The notes under the pieces are model-generated. The model ran no database searches, was not told the DNA's origin, and was given only the letters and a program-made list of their open reading frames with translations. The position numbers were made by a program, and so were the translations under genes. Shown here one piece after another: positions 1 to 8,509 of a DNA stretch of 64,000 nucleotides. Positions within the stretch are counted from its first letter, which is position 1. Every line of letters starts with the position of its first letter. The DNA comes from Geodermatophilaceae bacterium URHA0031 (GTDB lineage Bacteria > Actinomycetota > Actinomycetes > Mycobacteriales > Geodermatophilaceae), in the NCBI GenBank assembly GCA_000620205.1, contig JHVP01000011.1, positions 62,001 through 126,000 of the forward strand. The letters are read 5' to 3'.

Positions 1-143
1 CCGCGGTCAAGGCCGCCGTCATGACCGAGGACGTCGCCCGGACCGTGCACCTGTCGCGGCAGCTCGGCGAGCCCGTCCCCATCGCGCAGGCGGACATCGA
101 CTCGCTGTACGCGCGCTACCAGAACGTCTACGGACAGCGATGA
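1..143 (+). CDS. araD: L-ribulose-5-phosphate 4-epimerase, C-terminal fragment
   Basis: Only the last 46 codons are in the window; the reading frame begins at base 3. The tail contains [19 protein letters not shown] and ends [12 protein letters not shown], the usual C-terminus of AraD, a metal-dependent class II aldolase-like enzyme that converts L-ribulose-5-phosphate to D-xylulose-5-phosphate in arabinose catabolism. Its TGA stop (141-143) overlaps the araA start in an ATGA, so the two genes are translationally coupled. The identification rests on the C-terminal motif and on the following araA gene. Confidence 0.9.
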   Translation, partial: AVKAAVMTEDVARTVHLSRQLGEPVPIAQADIDSLYARYQNVYGQR

Positions 144-1660
144 CCAAGGAGCAGCACGTGCCATTCGAAGGATCTGAGATCTGGTTCCTCACCGGCAGCC
201 AGGGGCTGTACGGCGAGGAGACCCTCCAGCAGGTCGCCGAGCAGTCCCAGCGGGTGGCGGCGACGCTGGACGGCGCCGGGGACGTGCCGGTGCGCATCGT
301 CTGGAAGCCGGTGCTCACCGACGCCGGCGCCATCCGCCGGATCATGGGTGAGGCCAACGAGGACCCGGCCTGCCTGGGCGTGATCACCTGGATGCACACC
401 TTCTCCCCGGCGAAGATGTGGATCTCCGGGATCGACGCGCTGCGCAAGCCGCTGCTGCACCTGCACACCCAGGCCGACGCCGCCCTCCCGTGGGCGACGA
501 TCGACATGGACTTCATGAACCTCAACCAGGCCGCGCACGGCGACCGCGAGTACGGGTTCATCCTCACCCGGCTGCGCACACCCCGGACCACGGTCGCCGG
601 GCACGCCGCGAACCCGCGGGTGCAGGCCCGGGTCGGGTCCTGGGCCCGCGCCGCCGCCGGCGCCGCCGCCGCCCGCGGGCTGAAGCTGGCCCGGTTCGGC
701 GACAACATGCGCAACGTCGCGGTGACCGAGGGCGACAAGGTCGAGGCCGAGATCCGCTTCGGCATGTCGGTGAACACCTGGGGCGTCAACGACCTGGTGG
801 CCGTCGTCGACCAGGTGCCCGACGCCGAGGTCGACGCGGTGGTGGCCGAGTACGGCGACCTGTACGAGATCGAGGCCGACCTCCGGCCGGGCGGTGAGCG
901 GCACGAGAGCGTCCGCTACCAGGCCCGGATCGAGGTGGCCCTGCGGCAGTTCCTCACCGACGGCGGGTTCGGCGCGTTCACCACGAACTTCGAGGACCTC
1001 GGCGGCCTGCGCCAGCTGCCCGGCCTCGCCGTCCAGCGGCTGATGGCCGACGGGTACGGCTTCGGCGGGGAGGGCGACTGGAAGACCTCGGCGCTGCTGC
1101 ACGTGCTGAAGACGGCCGCCCAGGGCCTGCCGGGCGGCACCTCCTTCATGGAGGACTACACCTACGACCTGGCCTCGGACACCCCGAAGATCCTCGGGGC
1201 CCACATGCTCGAGGTGTGCCCGTCGATCGCCGGGGAGAAGCCCCGCCTCGAGGTGCACCCGCTGGGCATCGGCGGTCGCGAGGACCCGGCCCGGCTGGTG
1301 TTCGACGCCGCGCCGGGGGCCGGCGTCACGCTCGGCTGGTGCGACCTCGGTGACCGGTTCCGCTGGGTCTCGAACGTGATCGACGTGGTCGAGCCGTCCG
1401 AGCCGCTGCCGAACCTGCCGGTCGCCCGCGCGGTCTGGGAGCCCCGGCCGGACTTCGAGACGGCGACCGAGGGCTGGCTCACCGCCGGCGGCCCGCACCA
1501 CACGGTGCTGTCCACCCAGCTCGGCGCCGAGGAGCTCACCGACCTGGCCGAGGTCTTCGACACCGAGCTGGTGCTCATCGACTCCGACACCACCCGGCGC
1601 AGCCTGGCCAAGGAGCTGCGCTGGAGCGCGGCCTACCACCGGCTGGCCCAGCGCCTCTAG
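140..1660 (+). CDS. araA: L-arabinose isomerase
   Basis: 506 residues, the normal length for AraA, which interconverts L-arabinose and L-ribulose in the cytoplasm as the first step of arabinose use. The N-terminus has the family signature [12 protein letters not shown], and the middle has SFMEDYTYD, which carries one of the metal-binding glutamates. The start overlaps the araD stop (ATGA), so the gene is the last member of an ara operon that enters from the left. Transcription probably ends at the hairpin just beyond the stop (1667-1713). Confidence 0.97.
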   Translation: MTKEQHVPFEGSEIWFLTGSQGLYGEETLQQVAEQSQRVAATLDGAGDVPVRIVWKPVLTDAGAIRRIMGEANEDPACLGVITWMHTFSPAKMWISGIDALRKPLLHLHTQADAALPWATIDMDFMNLNQAAHGDREYGFILTRLRTPRTTVAGHAANPRVQARVGSWARAAAGAAAARGLKLARFGDNMRNVAVTEGDKVEAEIRFGMSVNTWGVNDLVAVVDQVPDAEVDAVVAEYGDLYEIEADLRPGGERHESVRYQARIEVALRQFLTDGGFGAFTTNFEDLGGLRQLPGLAVQRLMADGYGFGGEGDWKTSALLHVLKTAAQGLPGGTSFMEDYTYDLASDTPKILGAHMLEVCPSIAGEKPRLEVHPLGIGGREDPARLVFDAAPGAGVTLGWCDLGDRFRWVSNVIDVVEPSEPLPNLPVARAVWEPRPDFETATEGWLTAGGPHHTVLSTQLGAEELTDLAEVFDTELVLIDSDTTRRSLAKELRWSAAYHRLAQRL

Positions 1661-1666
1661 CGCGTC

Positions 1667-1713
1667 GAGCGGAGTGCCGGCGCATCACGTCCCGAGCTGC
1701 CGGCACTCCGCTC
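1667..1713. repeat. Palindromic repeat family A, copy 1 (between convergent genes)
   Basis: A perfect 15-bp inverted repeat: GAGCGGAGTGCCGGC at 1667-1681 and its complement at 1699-1713, with a 17-nt loop containing ATCACGTCCCGA. It lies between the convergent araA and P450 genes and runs into the P450 stop codon. Two relatives with a similar stem and loop occur at 47285-47332 and 59029-59074, also between convergent genes. A bidirectional terminator role is inferred; the shared loop sequence points to a dispersed repeat. Confidence 0.85.
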
Positions 1714-2920
1714 AGCGGGTGAGGACGACGGGCAGGTCGTGGAGGCCGCGCATCACGAACTCGGGACGACGCCGGGCGGGGGCACCGAGCGCGAGAGCTG
1801 AGGTCCGGCGCAGCAGCGCGCCGAACGATGCCTGCAGCTCCACCCGGGCCAGCGGGGCGCCGATGCAGAAGTGCACGCCGGCGCCGAAGGAGATGTGCGG
1901 GTTGTCCACCCGCCCGACGTCGAGGGTGTCGGCGTCGGTGAACACGGCCGGGTCACGGTTGGCGCTGCCGAGCAGGGCGGCGATCTTCTGCCCCCGCGCG
2001 ACGGTGGCGCCGCCGACCTCGACGTCCTCGGTGGCCGTCCGCTCGAAGAGCTGCAGCGGCGAGTCGAAGCGCATCAGCTCCTCGATCGCGGTGGGCAGCA
2101 GACCGGGGTCGGCGCGCAGCCGGTCGAGCTCGGCCGGGTGCTCCAGCAGGGCCAGCAGGCCGTTGCCGCTGACGTTGACCGTCGCCTCGTGGCCGGCATT
2201 GAGCAGCAGGATGCAGGTGGTGACCAGCTCGTCCTCGGTGAGCCGGTCGCCCTCCGCGTCCCGGACGGTGACCAGGTGGGTCAGCAGGTCCTCGCCGGGC
2301 GCCTGCCGCCGCTCGGCCGCCATCGCCCGCAGGTACGCCACGAACTCGTCGGCGGCCCGCTCGGCGTCGTCCTCGATCTGCGCCGTCCGGCCGTACTCGT
2401 ACATCTTCACGATCGCGTTCGACCAGGGCCGCAGCAGCGGGCGGTCGGCCGCGGGCACCCCGAGCAGCTCGGCGATGACGGCGACCGGCAGCTCCTCGCT
2501 CATCCCGGAGAGCACGTCGACCGGGGTGTGCCCGGCCGACCGCTCGGCCAGCTCGTCCACCAGCCGGTCGGCCAGCTCCTGCACCCAGGGCCGCAGCCGC
2601 TCGACGTGACCGCGGGCGAACGCCGCGCTGATCAGCCGGCGCAGCCGGGTGTGCGTCGGCGGCTCCATCTCCAGGATCGCGTTCCGGTGGATCAGGTTGA
2701 AGCTCTCGAACCGCTCCGCCGGCGCCTTGTCCGACCAGATCCGGCCGAGCCGGCGGTCCCGCAGCACCGCGTTGACCTCCGGGTGGCCGAACGCCAGCCA
2801 CATGCCCAACCCCTCGTGCCACTGGACGGCTCCCCGTGCACGGGCCGCGGCGAACGCCGGGTAGGGGTCGGCGATGACGGCGGGGTCGGTCAGGTCGAGA
2901 GGTGCGGGAGCCGACGTCAC
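1712..2920 (-). CDS. Cytochrome P450
   Basis: 402 residues, typical of a soluble bacterial P450 monooxygenase. Visible landmarks are the I-helix region LNAGHEATVN, the ExxR motif in EELMRFDSPLQ, and the heme loop FGAGVHFCIGAPLA with its cysteine ligand. The substrate cannot be told from sequence, and no ferredoxin or ferredoxin reductase gene is adjacent. The GTG start at 2920 is preceded by TAAGCT with a 7-nt gap on the minus strand, which suggests a leaderless transcript. The gene is divergent from the SEC-C gene. Confidence 0.95.
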   Translation of the reverse strand: MTSAPAPLDLTDPAVIADPYPAFAAARARGAVQWHEGLGMWLAFGHPEVNAVLRDRRLGRIWSDKAPAERFESFNLIHRNAILEMEPPTHTRLRRLISAAFARGHVERLRPWVQELADRLVDELAERSAGHTPVDVLSGMSEELPVAVIAELLGVPAADRPLLRPWSNAIVKMYEYGRTAQIEDDAERAADEFVAYLRAMAAERRQAPGEDLLTHLVTVRDAEGDRLTEDELVTTCILLLNAGHEATVNVSGNGLLALLEHPAELDRLRADPGLLPTAIEELMRFDSPLQLFERTATEDVEVGGATVARGQKIAALLGSANRDPAVFTDADTLDVGRVDNPHISFGAGVHFCIGAPLARVELQASFGALLRRTSALALGAPARRRPEFVMRGLHDLPVVLTR

Positions 2921-2936
2921 GCCGCGGAGCTTAGTT

Positions 2937-3046
2937 AAAGGACCCCCTCGCCCCCCGCCCCTCGCAGGCTCGCGGCGGGACCCTGCGAGGGGGCCACCTC
3001 GCCCACGTCGTCCGCGGCCTCGCGGCGGGACCGTGGGAGGGGGCCG
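2937..3046. repeat. Repeat family C, two units in tandem between divergent promoters
   Basis: The first unit runs from AAAGGACCCCCTCG (2937) through GCTCGCGGCGGGACCC to GCGAGGGGGCC (about 2995). A second, more diverged unit follows, sharing CTCGCGGCGGGACC and GGGAGGGGGCC and ending near 3046. Related copies lie at about 13339-13400, 31235-31285, 52415-52471 and 54979-55036. This copy lies between the likely leaderless promoters of two divergent genes, so a simple terminator role does not fit here. Confidence 0.75.
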
Positions 3047-3060
3047 CTTAGCCTGGACCC

Positions 3061-3993
3061 ATGGCCCGCACCACGACCCGCCGTCCCGCCGCCGTCCCCG
3101 CTGCCGGGGAGGTCAACCCGAAGGCCCCCTGCCCGTGCGGCTCGGGCCGCCGCTACAAGCACTGCCACGGCTCCGGCTACGCGCCGCCGGTGCGCCGGCC
3201 GTTCGAGGGCCTGACAGGTGAAGCCGACTGGGTGGCGCTGCGCGAGCTGGTCCCGGCGGCCACGGCGACGCTGCGCACCACCGGCGGCAAGGACGTGACC
3301 CTGGCCAGCGTGCTGCCCGGCGGCACTCCGGCGCTGGTCCGGGCCAACGGTGAGATCCTGCTCGGTCTGCAGCTGGCCACGTCCTCCGACGACATCAGCC
3401 GCGACCTCGGGACGGCGCTCGCCGCCGCCCTGGAGGCCCCCGCCGGCGCCCCGGTCGACCCGGGCCCGATCGGCGCGGCCGGCTCCGCCGGGCCCCGGCT
3501 GCAGGAGCTGCTGGACCCCGGCGCGCCGTTCGACGTCACCGTGCACGAGGACTTCGGCTTCTGGCTGGAGGGCGCCACCGTCGACCCCGCCGCCCAGGCC
3601 GGGCTCGCGCACGCCAACGAGATGGTCATGCCGACCGTGCGGCTCGAGGGGCTGGAAGCCGCCTACTGGTGCCGCCCCGGCGAGGAGCGGGCGCACGTCC
3701 GCTGGGTCCGCCCCGAGCCGGAGGAGCCGCTGCTGGACGCCCTCGCCCGGCTCTCCGCCGCCGAGCAGCTCACCCTCGGGGAGGGCACCCGCTACGCCGG
3801 CGCGTTCCGCGCGCACGGTCTCGTCGTCCCGGTGTGGGACGTGCCCGCCGACGTCCCGGGCGCGGAGTGGGCCGGCCCGTCGGCCGGTCTGCAGTCGCGG
3901 CTGGAGGCCGCCCTGGCGGTGACCGACCCGCTGACCGCCGACCAGCGCCGGGCCCGCGCCGGGCTGCTGTCCCGCCAGGTGACCCTGCGCTGA
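3061..3993 (+). CDS. SEC-C motif protein (DUF5926-like)
   Basis: 310 residues. Near the N-terminus (about residues 24-37) is a SEC-C zinc motif, CPCGSGRRYKHCHG, as found at the end of SecA and in many small proteins. The rest resembles an actinobacterial family of unknown function (DUF5926), with no catalytic motif I can name. The ATG at 3061 follows TAGCCT with a 6-nt gap and no Shine-Dalgarno sequence, so the mRNA is probably leaderless. A role in protein quality control would be a guess. Confidence 0.85.
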   Translation: MARTTTRRPAAVPAAGEVNPKAPCPCGSGRRYKHCHGSGYAPPVRRPFEGLTGEADWVALRELVPAATATLRTTGGKDVTLASVLPGGTPALVRANGEILLGLQLATSSDDISRDLGTALAAALEAPAGAPVDPGPIGAAGSAGPRLQELLDPGAPFDVTVHEDFGFWLEGATVDPAAQAGLAHANEMVMPTVRLEGLEAAYWCRPGEERAHVRWVRPEPEEPLLDALARLSAAEQLTLGEGTRYAGAFRAHGLVVPVWDVPADVPGAEWAGPSAGLQSRLEAALAVTDPLTADQRRARAGLLSRQVTLR

Positions 3994-4039
3994 CGCGGGC
4001 GGGGCGGGTCGTGACCTGATCAGGGTCCCGGGGGACGGG

Positions 4040-4064
4040 GGCCGTGGTCGACCCGGCCACGGCC
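4040..4064. terminator. Possible terminator hairpin after the SEC-C gene
   Basis: An 8-bp inverted repeat: GGCCGTGG at 4040-4047 and CCACGGCC at 4057-4064, with a 9-nt loop. It lies between the SEC-C stop and the CtaG-like gene. There is no U-tract, so Rho-independent function is uncertain. TACCGT just downstream (4068-4073) could be the -10 box of the next gene. Confidence 0.4.
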
Positions 4065-4107
4065 GCCTACCGTGGTGTCGGCACAGCACGGCGAGGGAGG
4101 ACGACGG

Positions 4108-5097
4108 GTGGACCACGACGGCATGGGCGGCATGGGGGGCATGCACCTGCCGGAGCTGCCGCCGACCGCGGGGCGGGTCCTCGCCCTGGACCTCGGGGCC
4201 GCCTCGCCCGTCGCGTGGCTGGGCGTGCTGCTGGCTGTCGGGTACGGCCTGGGCCTGTGGCGGCTGCAGCGGCGTGGCGTGCCCTGGCCGGTCGGGCGGA
4301 CCGTCGCCTGGCTGGCCGGCTGCGCGTCGCTGTTCTACGTGACCGCGAGCGGTCTGCAGACCTACAGCATGGGCATGTTCAGCCTGCACATGGTCCAGCA
4401 CATGGTGCTCACCATGCTCACGCCGCTGTTCCTGCTGATGGGCGCCCCGGTGACCCTGGCGCTGCGCGGGCTCCCCGCCGTGCCGGGTCCGGCGGGCATG
4501 CCGCGCCGGCTGCTGCTGAGCTGCCTGCACAGCCGGCTGGGCCAGGCGGTCGCCTCTCCGCTGTTCACCGTGCCGCTGTTCATCGCCAGCCTGTACGGCG
4601 TCTACTTCACCCCGGTGTTCGACGACCTGATGGCGTCGACGCCCGGGCACAGCCTCATGCTGCTGCACTTCCTGGCCACCGGGCTGCTGTTCTTCGGGCC
4701 GATCCTGGCCATCGACCCGTGGCCGCGGCGGACCGGCCACGGTGGCCGGATGCTGGAGCTGCTGCTGCCGGCGCCGTTCCACGCCTTCTTCGGCGTCATC
4801 GTGATCATGAGCAACACGCTGCTGCTGTCCAGCTACGCGAACCCGCCGGCGTCCTGGGGCGTCGACCCGCTGTACGACCAGGGCGCGGCCGGCGGCATCG
4901 CCTGGTCCTTCGGTGAGTTCCCGACGGTCCTGGTGCTCGCGGTGGTCTTCTTCTCCTGGACCCGCAGCGAGGAGCGCGCCAACCGGGCGGCCGACCGGGC
5001 CCACGACCGGGCCGTCGCCCGCGGCGAGAGCGGCGAGGACCCGGCGCTGACCGCCTACAACGAGCGCCTCCGCCGGCTGGCCGCACAGAACCCCTGA
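4108..5097 (+). CDS. Cytochrome c oxidase assembly protein (caa3_CtaG family)
   Basis: 329 residues from the GTG at 4108, chosen because GGGAGG sits 7 nt upstream; an in-frame GTG at 4072 lacks such a site. The N-terminus is Met-, His- and Asp-rich (VDHDGMGGMGGMH). It is followed by about seven hydrophobic segments and a histidine-rich stretch, GMFSLHMVQHMVLTML, matching the CtaG-like integral membrane family linked to copper supply for cytochrome oxidase. The charged C-terminus is probably cytoplasmic. It converges on an ECF sigma factor gene across two perfect palindromes. Copper binding is inferred from family and residue content. Confidence 0.88.
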   Translation: MDHDGMGGMGGMHLPELPPTAGRVLALDLGAASPVAWLGVLLAVGYGLGLWRLQRRGVPWPVGRTVAWLAGCASLFYVTASGLQTYSMGMFSLHMVQHMVLTMLTPLFLLMGAPVTLALRGLPAVPGPAGMPRRLLLSCLHSRLGQAVASPLFTVPLFIASLYGVYFTPVFDDLMASTPGHSLMLLHFLATGLLFFGPILAIDPWPRRTGHGGRMLELLLPAPFHAFFGVIVIMSNTLLLSSYANPPASWGVDPLYDQGAAGGIAWSFGEFPTVLVLAVVFFSWTRSEERANRAADRAHDRAVARGESGEDPALTAYNERLRRLAAQNP

Positions 5098-5101
5098 CCC
5101 C

Positions 5102-5129
5102 GGGGGCCATGTTGGCCAACATGGCCCCC
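5102..5129. repeat. Perfect palindrome family B, copy 1
   Basis: A 28-bp perfect palindrome without a spacer; the left half is GGGGGCCATGTTGG. It starts 4 bp after the CtaG-like stop codon, between convergent genes. A second copy lies at 5156-5181 and a third at 56061-56090. Confidence 0.9.
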
Positions 5130-5155
5130 CGGCGAGCGACGTCGCGTCCCGGCGA

Positions 5156-5181
5156 GGGGCCATGTTGGCCAACATGGCCCC
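5156..5181. repeat. Perfect palindrome family B, copy 2
   Basis: A 26-bp perfect palindrome with left half GGGGCCATGTTGG, 26 bp from copy 1 and 7 bp from the end of the convergent sigma factor gene. The pair forms a tandem element between the two gene ends, so either strand can form a hairpin. Whether it terminates transcription or binds a protein is unknown. Confidence 0.9.
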
Positions 5182-5188
5182 CGGGAGG

Positions 5189-5743
5189 TCAGGAGGGGCG
5201 GCGGCTGCGGGGGTGGTCGGCGGCGACCAGCGCCTGCACCAGGTCGGCGCGGGCCCGCGCCACCCGGGACCGGATGGTGCCGATCGGGCAGCCCGCCACC
5301 TCGGCGGCCTCGGCGTAGGGCAGCCCGATCAGCTGGGTGAGCACGAACGCCTCCCGGCGCTCGGGCTCCAGCCGGTCGAGGACGTCCTGGGCGGCGACCG
5401 TGCCGGCGACCTCGTCGGGGGGCGCGTCGCGCTCCAGCGCCGCCAGGTCGGTGTCCTCGGCGACCAGGACCAGGCCCCGCCGCCTCCTCGAGCGCAGGTG
5501 GTCGGCGCAGACCCGGCGGGCGATCGACAGCAGCCAGGTGCGCAGCGAGGACCGGCCCTCGAACCGGGCGAGCGCCGGCAGGGCGCGCAGGTAGGTCTCC
5601 TGGGTGAGGTCCTCGGCCACCTGCCGGTCGGCGAGGTGGGCGCACAGCCGCCACACGTCGGCCTGCGTCTCCCTGATCAGCGCGGCCTGTGCCGCCCTGT
5701 CCCCGTCGGCCGCCCGGGCCGCGAGACGTTCCAGCTGTCCCAC
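5189..5743 (-). CDS. ECF-type RNA polymerase sigma factor (SigC-like)
   Basis: 184 residues. Region 2 includes DRQVAEDLTQETYLRALPAL and the -10 recognition helix STLRTWLLSIARRVC-like segment (here SSLRTWLLSIARRV). Region 4 includes LPYAEAAEVAGCPIGTIRSRVARAR, which should read the -35 element. The GTG start at 5743 has GGAGGG upstream. It is divergent, by 46 bp, from a membrane protein with an N-terminal zinc-finger anti-sigma motif, the likely partner. Similarity to mycobacterial SigC is my judgement from sequence style. Confidence 0.92.
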   Translation of the reverse strand: MGQLERLAARAADGDRAAQAALIRETQADVWRLCAHLADRQVAEDLTQETYLRALPALARFEGRSSLRTWLLSIARRVCADHLRSRRRRGLVLVAEDTDLAALERDAPPDEVAGTVAAQDVLDRLEPERREAFVLTQLIGLPYAEAAEVAGCPIGTIRSRVARARADLVQALVAADHPRSRRPS

Positions 5744-5789
5744 GTCACCCTCCGGGAACTCCGCGTCCGTCGGCGGCGACTATGCCAGC

Positions 5790-6539
5790 GTGGGCTGTGC
5801 AACATGTCGTGAGGCCGTCTCGGCGACGCTGGACGGCGAGTCACCGGGCGTGCCGCAGCGCTGGGTCGACGAGCACCTCGACGGCTGCCCGGCCTGCCGC
5901 GGCTGGGCCGACGCCGCCGCCGAGGTGACCCGGCGCGCCCGGTTGGTCCCGGCCCGGCCCGTGCCGGACGTGACCGCGGCGGTGCTGGCACGGCTGCCGG
6001 TCGCCCCGTCCCGCCGCCGCCGGCACGGGTGGGACGCCGGGCTGCGGCTGGCCCTGCTCGCCGTCGGCGCCGGGCAGCTCGCGGTCAGCGTCCCGGCGCT
6101 GTCCGGGGGGATGACCGGCATGGCCGCCCCGGTGCACCTCGCGCACGAGACCGGCGCCTGGAACCTCGGGCTGGCCGCCTGCTTCCTCGTCGTCGCCGTC
6201 CTGCCCCGGCTGGCCGCGGGCGCGCTGCCGTTCCTGCTCTCCTTCACCGCCGTGCTCAGCTGGGTCACCCTCGGCGACCTGCGCGCCGGGCACGTGCACG
6301 CCGACCGCGCGGTCGCGCACCTGCTGCTGCTCGGCGGCGCCGTCCTGGTCAGTGCGCTCGCGCTGCGCAACCGGGCGCCCCGCGGCGGTCCGGCCCCGGC
6401 GTCCCGGCCGTGGCCGGACCGGCTGACCGCGTGGCGGCGCCCCGACCCGGCCCGGACGGCGGTCGGCGGGCCGCTCGGCGTGGCGGGGGACCGGCCGCGG
6501 GACGCCACCGCCACCGCGGGCGAGCGCCGCGCAGCCTGA
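5790..6539 (+). CDS. Zinc-finger (zf-HC2) anti-sigma-like membrane protein
   Basis: 249 residues from GTG 5790, whose product starts MGCATCREAVSATLDGE. The HxxxCxxC core of the zinc-associated anti-sigma fold is visible in DEHLDGCPACRGW (about residues 26-38). Three or four hydrophobic segments follow between about residues 80 and 190, then a Pro/Arg-rich tail. Its divergence from the ECF sigma gene supports a membrane-bound anti-sigma function. The start is not backed by a strong ribosome site; TATGCC lies only 3 nt upstream of it. Confidence 0.8.
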   Translation: MGCATCREAVSATLDGESPGVPQRWVDEHLDGCPACRGWADAAAEVTRRARLVPARPVPDVTAAVLARLPVAPSRRRRHGWDAGLRLALLAVGAGQLAVSVPALSGGMTGMAAPVHLAHETGAWNLGLAACFLVVAVLPRLAAGALPFLLSFTAVLSWVTLGDLRAGHVHADRAVAHLLLLGGAVLVSALALRNRAPRGGPAPASRPWPDRLTAWRRPDPARTAVGGPLGVAGDRPRDATATAGERRAA

Positions 6540-6547
6540 CCGGCCGG

Positions 6548-7783
6548 TCACGCCGTCGGCAGCGGCTCCCGCAGCACCGGGCACGACATGCACCGCGGGC
6601 CGCCGCGACCGCTGCCCAGCTCCGAGCCGGAGATGGCGACGACCTCGATCCCGGCCGCCTCCAGCGCGGCGTTGGTGACGGTGTTGCGCTCGTAGGCGAC
6701 GGCCAGCCGGGGCGCGAGGGCGAGGGTGTTGTTGCCGTCGTCCCACTGCTCGCGCTCGGCGGTCACCGGGTCCAGGCCGGTGTCGATCACCCGCAGCCGG
6801 TCGATGCCCATCGCCGTGGCCGCGGCGGCGAGGAAGGGCTGCGGGCCCTGGACGCACAGCTCGGTGGTGTCCGCGTCGTCGGGCGGCACGTCCCCGGCGG
6901 TCACCGTCCAGGCCTGCAGGGAGTCGGCGACGGCCGGGTACATGACCATCGCATCGACGTCGACCATCGTGCAGATGGTGTCCAGGTGCATGGTCGCCCG
7001 CTCCTGGGCGATCGGGACGACGAGGACGGTGTGCGCGAGCCCCCGGGCGAACACCCGGCGGGCCAGCCGCTCGGCACCACCGGCCGTCGTCCGCTCGCCC
7101 ACGCCGACGGCCAGCACGCCGGGGGACAGCAGCAGCACGTCCCCGCCCTCCAGGTGCTCCAGCTGGGGCCCGTAGAGCTGGTCCGCGCCGGCGAAGCGGG
7201 GGTGGTGGGCGTACAGCGCGGCGGTCAGCGCGCTCTCCCGGTCACGGGCCGGCATGGCCAGCGAGGTCACCGCGACCTGGTCGCCGACCCACACCGACGA
7301 GTCGCGGGTGAACATCAGGTTGGGCAGCGGCGGGACGACGAACTCCCCCCGGCTCATCAGCTGGTAGGCCAGGCCGCGGCCGCCGCGCAGCTCGTCGTGG
7401 GCGACCCCGGTGATCAGCGCGGTGGCGAGGTCCGCGGGGGCCAGGCCCGCCAGGTGGGCGGTGGTGGCGTGCTGCAGGGTGGCGCCCAGCCGCGGGTCGT
7501 CGACCGCGGCGGCGATGACCTCGGCCCGGGCGGCGGGCACGCTCATCACCTCGGCCAGCAGCCGGTCCAGGTGCAGCACCTCCACGCCCCGGTCGGTGAG
7601 CGCGGCCGCGAACGCGTCGTGCTCCTCCTGCGCCCGGGCGACCCAGGGCACGCCGTCGAAGAGCAGCTGGTCGTTGTTGCGCGGGGTGAGGCGCCGCAGC
7701 TCGGCTCCGGGGCGGTGCAGCAGCACCGTGCGCAGCCGCCCCACCTCGCTGGTCACGCCCGTGCCGGTGCCGAGGGTGGTCAT
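6548..7783 (-). CDS. arcA: Arginine deiminase
   Basis: 411 residues, the usual length for ArcA, which hydrolyses arginine to citrulline and ammonia. Guanidino-group hydrolase signatures are present: [23 protein letters not shown] [10 protein letters not shown], and the C-terminal [10 protein letters not shown] that carries the nucleophilic cysteine. No arcB (carbamoyltransferase), arcC (kinase) or arginine/ornithine antiporter gene is adjacent, so the rest of the pathway must be elsewhere or absent. The product starts [15 protein letters not shown]. Confidence 0.96.
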   Translation of the reverse strand: MTTLGTGTGVTSEVGRLRTVLLHRPGAELRRLTPRNNDQLLFDGVPWVARAQEEHDAFAAALTDRGVEVLHLDRLLAEVMSVPAARAEVIAAAVDDPRLGATLQHATTAHLAGLAPADLATALITGVAHDELRGGRGLAYQLMSRGEFVVPPLPNLMFTRDSSVWVGDQVAVTSLAMPARDRESALTAALYAHHPRFAGADQLYGPQLEHLEGGDVLLLSPGVLAVGVGERTTAGGAERLARRVFARGLAHTVLVVPIAQERATMHLDTICTMVDVDAMVMYPAVADSLQAWTVTAGDVPPDDADTTELCVQGPQPFLAAAATAMGIDRLRVIDTGLDPVTAEREQWDDGNNTLALAPRLAVAYERNTVTNAALEAAGIEVVAISGSELGSGRGGPRCMSCPVLREPLPTA

Positions 7784-7867
7784 GGCCCCGAGCCTGGTCG
7801 ATCATGGGCCGGTCGGCCAGCTCGGGTGGATGAGGGGCACCGCGCGCTGCCGTGGTCCACTACGACG

Positions 7868-8104
7868 GTGAACCGTCCCGACGCCCCGGCCGGCCCGCCG
7901 CGCTGGCTGCTGGTGATGCTCGCGGCCGGCATCTCGCTGCTGGTGGCGGCGGTCCTGGTCATGCTGCTGGACCTCGGCGGCGTCGACCGGCTGAGCCGGG
8001 GCGGGTTCTTCGTGCTCGTCGTGGTGTCGGCGGTGATCGGCGGCTCACTGATGCGTGTCCTCGCCCCCCGGCTGCCGCCGGTCCGTCGTCCGCCGCGGGG
8101 CTGA
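7868..8104 (+). CDS. Small two-helix membrane protein, unknown function
   Basis: 78 residues from GTG 7868. Two hydrophobic segments are clear: WLLVMLAAGISLLVAAVLVM (about 14-33) and FFVLVVVSAVIGGSLM (about 47-62), with an arginine/proline-rich end. Its divergent position next to arcA may be coincidental. No Shine-Dalgarno sequence is obvious. The reading frame is credible because of its hydrophobic pattern, but no function can be given. Confidence 0.6.
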   Translation: MNRPDAPAGPPRWLLVMLAAGISLLVAAVLVMLLDLGGVDRLSRGGFFVLVVVSAVIGGSLMRVLAPRLPPVRRPPRG

Positions 8105-8124
8105 CCTCCCGATCGCCCGTGCGC

Positions 8125-8466
8125 TCAGGCGCTGGTCGGGGTGCCGTTCGTGCGCGGCAGCAGCTGGGAGAGCCCGGCCTGGGCCAGCACCGGCCGCAGG
8201 TGGTCGGGCACCGCGGTCAGCTCGAGCTCCGCACCACGCCGGCGCGGCTTGCGGGCCAGGTGCACCAGCAGCTCGAGCCCGGCGGCGCTGAGCCCGGTCA
8301 CCGCACCGAGGTCGGCACGGGCCGGCCAGGAGGCGGGTGGCACCAGCAGGCGGAACCGCCGCACGGCCTCGCGGTCGATCACCCCGCTGAACCGCAGCAG
8401 CGGCCCGGTGGCGTCCTCGGCCCAGGACACCTCGCCGTCCGGACCAGGTTCGGTGTCCGGTGCCAT
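8125..8466 (-). CDS. STAS-domain protein (anti-sigma antagonist-like)
   Basis: 113 residues from ATG 8466. The fold pattern LLRFSGVIDREAVRRFRLLV ... ADLGAVTGLSAAGLELLVHLARKPRRRG ... LTAVPDHLRPVLAQAGL matches the STAS domain of SpoIIAA/RsbV-type proteins, which bind anti-sigma kinases. At the usual phosphorylation site, where family members have an Asp-Ser-Ser/Thr-Gly type sequence, this protein has Ser-Ala-Ala-Gly, so the standard phosphoserine appears to be missing. No sigma-B or anti-sigma kinase gene is adjacent. It lies downstream of the flavin oxidase gene on the same strand. Confidence 0.78.
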   Translation of the reverse strand: MAPDTEPGPDGEVSWAEDATGPLLRFSGVIDREAVRRFRLLVPPASWPARADLGAVTGLSAAGLELLVHLARKPRRRGAELELTAVPDHLRPVLAQAGLSQLLPRTNGTPTSA

Positions 8467-8481
8467 GTCGGTTTCGGTACC

Positions 8482-8509
8482 CCGACTGACGTCGCGAAAC
8501 GTCAGTCGG
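8482..8509 (-). terminator. Hairpin at the end of the FAD oxidase gene
   Basis: A perfect 10-bp inverted repeat: CCGACTGACG at 8482-8491 and CGTCAGTCGG at 8500-8509, with loop TCGCGAAA. The stem includes the oxidase stop codon (8502-8504) and lies 15 bp upstream of the STAS gene start. It could be a terminator or attenuator between the two genes. There is no U-tract. Confidence 0.6.

Noticed and set aside
5102-5181. Insertion-sequence ends or attachment sites at the paired palindromes
   Set aside because: No transposase or integrase gene is nearby and no target-site duplication was seen; the same core recurs at another intergenic site.
5754-5790. Autoregulated ECF promoter (GGGAAC at about 5754) in front of the zinc-finger gene
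   Set aside because: A GGGAAC -35-like element is present, but no matching -10 element was found at 16-17 bp.
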